Origin: Acidobacteriota bacterium
GTDB taxonomy: Bacteria; Acidobacteriota; Terriglobia; Bryobacterales; Bryobacteraceae
DNA length: 7,472 nucleotides
Direction of reading: 5' to 3'
Assembly: GCA_026394095.1 (NCBI GenBank)
Contig: JAPKYY010000837.1
Span: forward strand, 1 to 7,472
Shown here piece after piece: positions 4,701-7,472 of the stretch. Position 1 is the first letter of the stretch. Every line of letters begins with the position of its first letter. The notes under the pieces were generated by a model, which ran no database searches, was not told the DNA's origin, and saw nothing but the letters and a program-made list of their open reading frames with translations. Position numbers and translations under genes: made by a program.

Positions 4701-7472
4701 TCGTATAGACGTCTTCCTCAAGGCTGGAAGAAGACAGGCGAACGCGCACACTTCCTTCAGTCTTGAGTGCCTTCAATTGAACCCCGATTGCACCGAACAC
4801 ATTGGAAGACACAACTTCCGTTTCTGCTGATCCTGTAAAGTTCGTTACGCCAAAGCTCACAAGCAGCAGTGATGGATCCTCGCTCTCAACTCGAAACTTC
4901 CCGGCGGGCCTGAATTGCGAAACGTTGGGTGTGATCGAAAACGGCAGCACAAGTTGATACGAGATCGATGACCTTGTGAGTGGTGAGGCTACCACCCTTG
5001 CTGGAAAGCTACGAAGACGCGGCGGACTAATGCGGATAGGGAGGCCACCCTCTGGCCAGAAGCCGATATTGGAAACAATCTCGACTCTCGCTTCACCAAC
5101 GGCCGACGGTATTACGAGGCCAATCGTTGGATTGAAAGGGTTAACATCTACTCGAAAAATCGCGGGATTTGAACTGCGCCAGGTGATTGGCGGCGTTGGA
5201 AAGGGCAAGCTCAGGCTGTAATTGACCGGCACTACCGGTTCATTTTTGTCCGGGTCGAGAATGGAGAAGGCATATCGGACTTCTACTGGTGCGTTAAACG
5301 GTGTGAGCTCCGTTGGCGCCGAGTTCAGGAAGTACACGCTCTTGCCGACCCGCACCTTGATTTCCCGGGGCGAATAACCAGGTGCAGTGATGAATATCCG
5401 GGTTTCCCCCTGGTCACTGAGCCCCTCCAGACTAAAACTGGGATTTTCGCCAAGTGTGATTTCGGCAGCCCTGATTTCCCCAACGACAAAGCCGGCGAGT
5501 GATGGATTTTCAATCCGGGCGGTGACAGACCTTCCTGCCAGCGGTTGCGAGGGGCGCACGCTAAAGATAGTTCGTAGCCCACGCCCCGCCCAAACCTGAT
5601 CTGGAACTGCAAATATGGGCAGAGAAACTTCTGCTACAAATGCATCGATCCCACCGGAATTGCCTGCCTGCCAGGCTGATTTCTCAGGCATGTCGGTCGA
5701 GTTTGTGGACGCCCCCAAACGGAAGGGTCCCGAGAGAGGTATGAATGCCGAGCGAATGGAATCCTCACCGGAGCCCCCGAGATAACTTACGGTTTGCGCC
5801 GCGAAGCTCGCATTGAAATAGGCGTAGAATCCATCGATGCCGCCCTTGTTTGTCGATTGAAGCGCGTCTTGAACCGGGAGGTCTGAACTATTGGAATCAC
5901 CTGCGATCAACAAATCGGCGACAGAGTTGGACGCGATACTGTGAACTCGCTCATCGCCACTGCCTCCGAAATAGGTGGAACGGGTTAGTTCACCCGATTC
6001 TCGGGAGATCTCGATCAGCACCACATCTCTGCCCCCTGCGAGACTGGCTTGACCTGGCCTTAGGGTTGGAAAGTCGGTGGAAGTGGTTTCACCCACCAGC
6101 AAAAAGCTTGTGAGTGTCGTTGTCCCAGCCTTGATACGGTCGACTCCAGATCCCCCGAATCGAAAGCCGCGGATGATTTGTGGACTTTCAATCAGGGTAT
6201 TGGTTGCAAGAGAAAATCGTGGACCAAACTCAATCAAGAATCCATCGCTCTCGCCTTTGAGTGAGCCGGGAAGGCCATTAACCTCGTTTGAACCAGTTTC
6301 TCCCATCATGACGAAGCTGTTGCCGAGGGCCTGAAGGTGGAATACTTCGTCATCTCCCGGCCCGCCAAAATAGGATGCAGTCAGGATGGTCGCGTCAGAA
6401 CTGTTGGCTATGCTGGCAAAGAAGCCATCCCTGCCGCCGCCGGGGCTAGCCTGGAAGGCGCCCCGCACAGGCAAATCGGTTGAATCGGTGCTTCCTGCAA
6501 TCTGAAAACTACCTGCCGATTGCACGAACGAATTTGCCCGGTCAGCACCAGAGCCACCAAAATAGCTCCCCACAAAAATCGGATTCTGCAGGCTGGGAGG
6601 AGCATTCAATCGAAACGTGTAGGATGCTACAAAGGCATCTGACGCGCCTCCCCTGTAAGTCGACAAGGTAGTGAACGGGATGTCCTGGCTGTTGGTTGTT
6701 CCTGCAAAAAAAAGAAAGATGGCATCCTGGCTTAAGCCAAGAGAAGCTCCGGCGAGTGTGTCATCCCCGGAGCCACCAAGGATGAAAAGCTTGTCCCGCC
6801 AGTTCGCAGTAAGAATTGGATTCTGGTTTGGTGAAGCCTGAGTGCGAAAGAAGATGTCTCGCCCTTTGCGGCTCACACCATTGCCCCCATCAATGAAGTT
6901 CGATGCCGTGTGGCCAGCCACATAGCCCTCGCCAATTGTCACAATCTCCTCGTCGCCTTCTCCTCCCAGATAGGATGCAAACTCAAGCACTGGATCCACC
7001 GTCAATGGAAGCCTCTTGTCATACTTCGACGCCTGAAACTGGAAGTGCTGATTGCCCAGCGAAAGCCAGTTGCTGCTCACAATCTGCCGTCCCCTGGATG
7101 TTTCCTGGTAAACAACCGGGGCCCTTTGGAGCCAGGCTTCAGCTCCAATTCGTGAGCTGAAGTCTCCGTTAGCCTGGAGTAGAACAGTTTGTGCAGATAG
7201 AAACTTTAGCTGAATCAAAGCGGGGTCCACTCCCGGTTGAACCTGAAAATCGTATTCGAGTCTGCCTTTGTCGAAATAGAAGACGAGATCAATTCCGCGG
7301 TATACGTTGCGAGCAGTCAGCCGTTGGTAGCGGCGAACATCGTCTACTGGGCGCTCGATACGGTAGTAAACCGTTTCTGGCCTGACTTGTGAGCCTTCCC
7401 AGGCCAACGAAGCTCCGTTCTCAAAACGAAGCTGCAGTCTCTCCGGCTTGCCATCTTTACCGGGACTCAGAA
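1747..7472 (-). CDS. Giant putative exported protein: DUF7948-like region, seven-blade SBBP propeller, Ig-like module array (5' end outside window)
   Basis: One open frame fills the right three quarters of the window, giving 1907 visible residues up to the TGA at 1747-1749. The frame stays open to the right edge, so the true start and any signal peptide lie beyond it. The first possible start codon inside, TTG at 7405-7407, is probably just leucine because DUF7948-like sequence continues upstream of it. Counting that codon as residue 1, the order is: DUF7948-like region (visible to about 137), seven SBBP propeller repeats (138-596), then 12 Ig-like modules (599-1886). Only five cysteines occur, four of them as close pairs (1186/1195 and 1682/1694), as expected for an exported protein. 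No PEP-CTERM, LPXTG or type IX sorting tail is seen; the protein stops at the end of an Ig module. It is likely an extracellular or surface structural, adhesive or binding protein. No catalytic motif was recognised and its partner is unknown. Confidence 0.88.
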   Translation of the reverse strand, partial: LSPGKDGKPERLQLRFENGASLAWEGSQVRPETVYYRIERPVDDVRRYQRLTARNVYRGIDLVFYFDKGRLEYDFQVQPGVDPALIQLKFLSAQTVLLQANGDFSSRIGAEAWLQRAPVVYQETSRGRQIVSSNWLSLGNQHFQFQASKYDKRLPLTVDPVLEFASYLGGEGDEEIVTIGEGYVAGHTASNFIDGGNGVSRKGRDIFFRTQASPNQNPILTANWRDKLFILGGSGDDTLAGASLGLSQDAIFLFFAGTTNSQDIPFTTLSTYRGGASDAFVASYTFRLNAPPSLQNPIFVGSYFGGSGADRANSFVQSAGSFQIAGSTDSTDLPVRGAFQASPGGGRDGFFASIANSSDATILTASYFGGPGDDEVFHLQALGNSFVMMGETGSNEVNGLPGSLKGESDGFLIEFGPRFSLATNTLIESPQIIRGFRFGGSGVDRIKAGTTTLTSFLLVGETTSTDFPTLRPGQASLAGGRDVVLIEISRESGELTRSTYFGGSGDERVHSIASNSVADLLIAGDSNSSDLPVQDALQSTNKGGIDGFYAYFNASFAAQTVSYLGGSGEDSIRSAFIPLSGPFRLGASTNSTDMPEKSAWQAGNSGGIDAFVAEVSLPIFAVPDQVWAGRGLRTIFSVRPSQPLAGRSVTARIENPSLAGFVVGEIRAAEITLGENPSFSLEGLSDQGETRIFITAPGYSPREIKVRVGKSVYFLNSAPTELTPFNAPVEVRYAFSILDPDKNEPVVPVNYSLSLPFPTPPITWRSSNPAIFRVDVNPFNPTIGLVIPSAVGEARVEIVSNIGFWPEGGLPIRISPPRLRSFPARVVASPLTRSSISYQLVLPFSITPNVSQFRPAGKFRVESEDPSLLLVSFGVTNFTGSAETEVVSSNVFGAIGVQLKALKTEGSVRVRLSSSSLEEDVYTTVDLQRLVLNTSLSGSFPASDSIQAPPGTRAFLQSSLRLEDGSPQTLDPLNNPPTIVRIESSNPNIAAPTASTWNIANSASTSPQIEIKSPGSAEIRFISDTTNLRIGNSVRIQAQTNLPSPFRPTTSTRTIGRGLAAVFQLDPIHPLDSSAQVEVISDNPDLVQFATGANASTSPSIRLTQTGRVSFNAVGVGSSGNTTIRVRIQNYQDTLIPVRLGPAGFAFSDARLVVDVSERAATVSIAPYALDPDSLEPLEAQFAWSTTPAVLNFSANSSDLTLSRNTCSISRNSGSCTATLGWTAPGEFTLALDPVGGYSVPTFRQALRIRVNKTALANLFWSAITDCLTSVTVQTFFSFAGTNNYINRSVKVTSLEPEKLVFSTSPSAAGQSSIDTLTNSPIYLHGLAIPSANGLTTARVRLEGVGIDTVELTVPIYNWTLALNRGFTQISPASTILQGSEIGYTISLVSTAGNSAFGTRPGIAPIQFNTQISDPALLSVKLQAGVEANFPPGVASRETIFTGLGVGSVQVTAVSGARIGSSLKLDVRLPRLLARPIVAGRDSRSVIQLQLEAGASAPKDNTLFNIRSLDPSKLLVQSAIDSSPGQASVTTLWPVNSNSVNFNLDSLAGEGEARVEVTLPGYEVFRTPVYFAPLGLSFSSIVSVDSLSVVAGAESSWSIEVFPSIRSELSGIPEITYPGFAFRPGFDPANIPVTLESDNPSVVAVIRPAPVITNSGRSSFTFRGVSAGTATLRVLPPEGFATLPAARSSLLIRVEEPKLNVSCAIPVHYEASVPCSISVPRDVRLTIRSSNPNRLQVASGQTLPGQTEINTPVGPNFVTIYLHSLARSGSTDLTISAPGYAPQISVVTHLESAFFITPALSGNATINLGVSSELNTTVEFFAVSADGRPNGSSIHALRPGAFPVTVPIRVSDPSLLSVTPASVIFQPGERSKQILLKGLKSGSLTIEPATPAGFAAPTPAAVLVRIN
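1750..5613 (-). repeat. Array of 12 Ig-like modules arranged as six two-module units
   Basis: About 1290 residues of beta-rich sequence are built from modules resembling bacterial Ig-like (Big_2/invasin-type) domains. A signature such as SDNPSVVAV or SDPSLLSV occurs at residues 633, 747, 844, 965, 1062, 1166 (degenerate), 1275, 1393, 1489, 1618, 1710 and 1831. Odd modules tend to end in P-G-Y followed by V-x-V; even modules end in G-F-x-x-P then L-x-[IV]-R-[VI], often followed by P-[RK]-L. Estimated unit bounds are 5029-5613, 4357-5028, 3718-4356, 3064-3717, 2386-3063 and 1750-2385. The last unit ends with the protein at LVRIN, so the array is complete at its C-terminus. The copies have diverged greatly; no long DNA-level duplication was noticed. 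The likely role is a rigid stalk or adhesive surface. Confidence 0.7.
5620..6996 (-). repeat. Seven SBBP beta-propeller repeats (one complete propeller)
   Basis: Each blade opens with [ST]-Y-[LF]-G-G-x-G-x-[DE] and later carries G-x-[TS]-x-S-x-[DE]-[LFIM]-P followed by G-G-x-D-x-F. The opening motifs fall at residues 145, 209, 281, 345, 415, 478 and 541 of the giant protein (codons at about 6975, 6783, 6567, 6375, 6165, 5976 and 5787), a spacing of 63-72 residues. Seven openings and seven second motifs, some degenerate as in blades 1 and 4, are the number needed for a closed seven-bladed propeller. Such propellers usually serve as binding platforms; the ligand cannot be read from the sequence. 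Confidence 0.82.
6997..7472 (-). other. C-terminal part of a DUF7948-like N-terminal domain
   Basis: The region before the propeller resembles the domain now called DUF7948, which commonly precedes SBBP repeats in large exported proteins. The clearest stretch is residues 35-69 (7201-7305), with YRGIDLVFY, then LEYDFQVQPGVDP, then IQLKF. It matches the pattern I recall for the family: Y-x-G-I-D-L-V-Y-Y followed by L-E-Y-D-F-x-V-x-P-G-x-D-P. The sequence coded by 7408-7470 (including LQLRFENGAS) fits the same domain, and this shows the gene continues past the window edge. Assignment is by pattern recall, not a profile search. Confidence 0.72.

Noticed and set aside
1750..7472. CRISPR-like or satellite DNA repeats suggested by the recurring pattern
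   Set aside because: The periodicity is at the protein level (propeller blades and Ig modules); the copies do not share long identical DNA.

Overview
The window reads as a piece of a bacterial chromosome holding three protein genes and very little non-coding DNA. The best guess for the host is the phylum Acidobacteriota, in the Solibacter/Bryobacter neighbourhood. That guess rests on the largest gene: its DUF7948-like N-terminal region, SBBP beta-propeller and long string of Ig-like modules form an architecture I associate with those genomes. No rRNA or other phylogenetic marker is present to confirm it.

Layout. Positions 1-95 are a short non-coding leader with a perfect 10-bp inverted repeat. 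Positions 96-1112 (+) encode a small two-TM sensor histidine kinase of the HisKA_3/HATPase_c (NarX/DesK/LiaS) type. Positions 1078-1719 (+) encode its NarL/FixJ-type response regulator, overlapping the kinase gene by 35 bp. After a 27-bp gap, the rest of the window (1747-7472) is one very long gene on the minus strand. It converges on the regulator gene and its 5' end lies beyond the right edge. The visible part codes for 1907 residues.

The giant protein has three visible regions: the end of a DUF7948-like domain, a seven-blade SBBP propeller, and about 1290 residues of Ig-like beta-sandwich modules. Within the Ig region, a short signature of the type S-[SD]-[ND]-P-S-[LK]-L-x-V occurs 12 times. 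Its spacing alternates between long and short steps, so the array resolves into six tandem two-module units of about 215 residues. The protein ends exactly at the close of the sixth unit. It is most likely a secreted or surface-displayed structural, adhesive or binding protein; no catalytic motif was seen.

The kinase and regulator should form one phosphorelay, with the membrane kinase sensing an envelope signal and the regulator controlling transcription. Nothing in the sequence shows that they control the giant gene; the arrangement is only convergent adjacency. I found no tRNA, rRNA, CRISPR array, insertion sequence or defence system.
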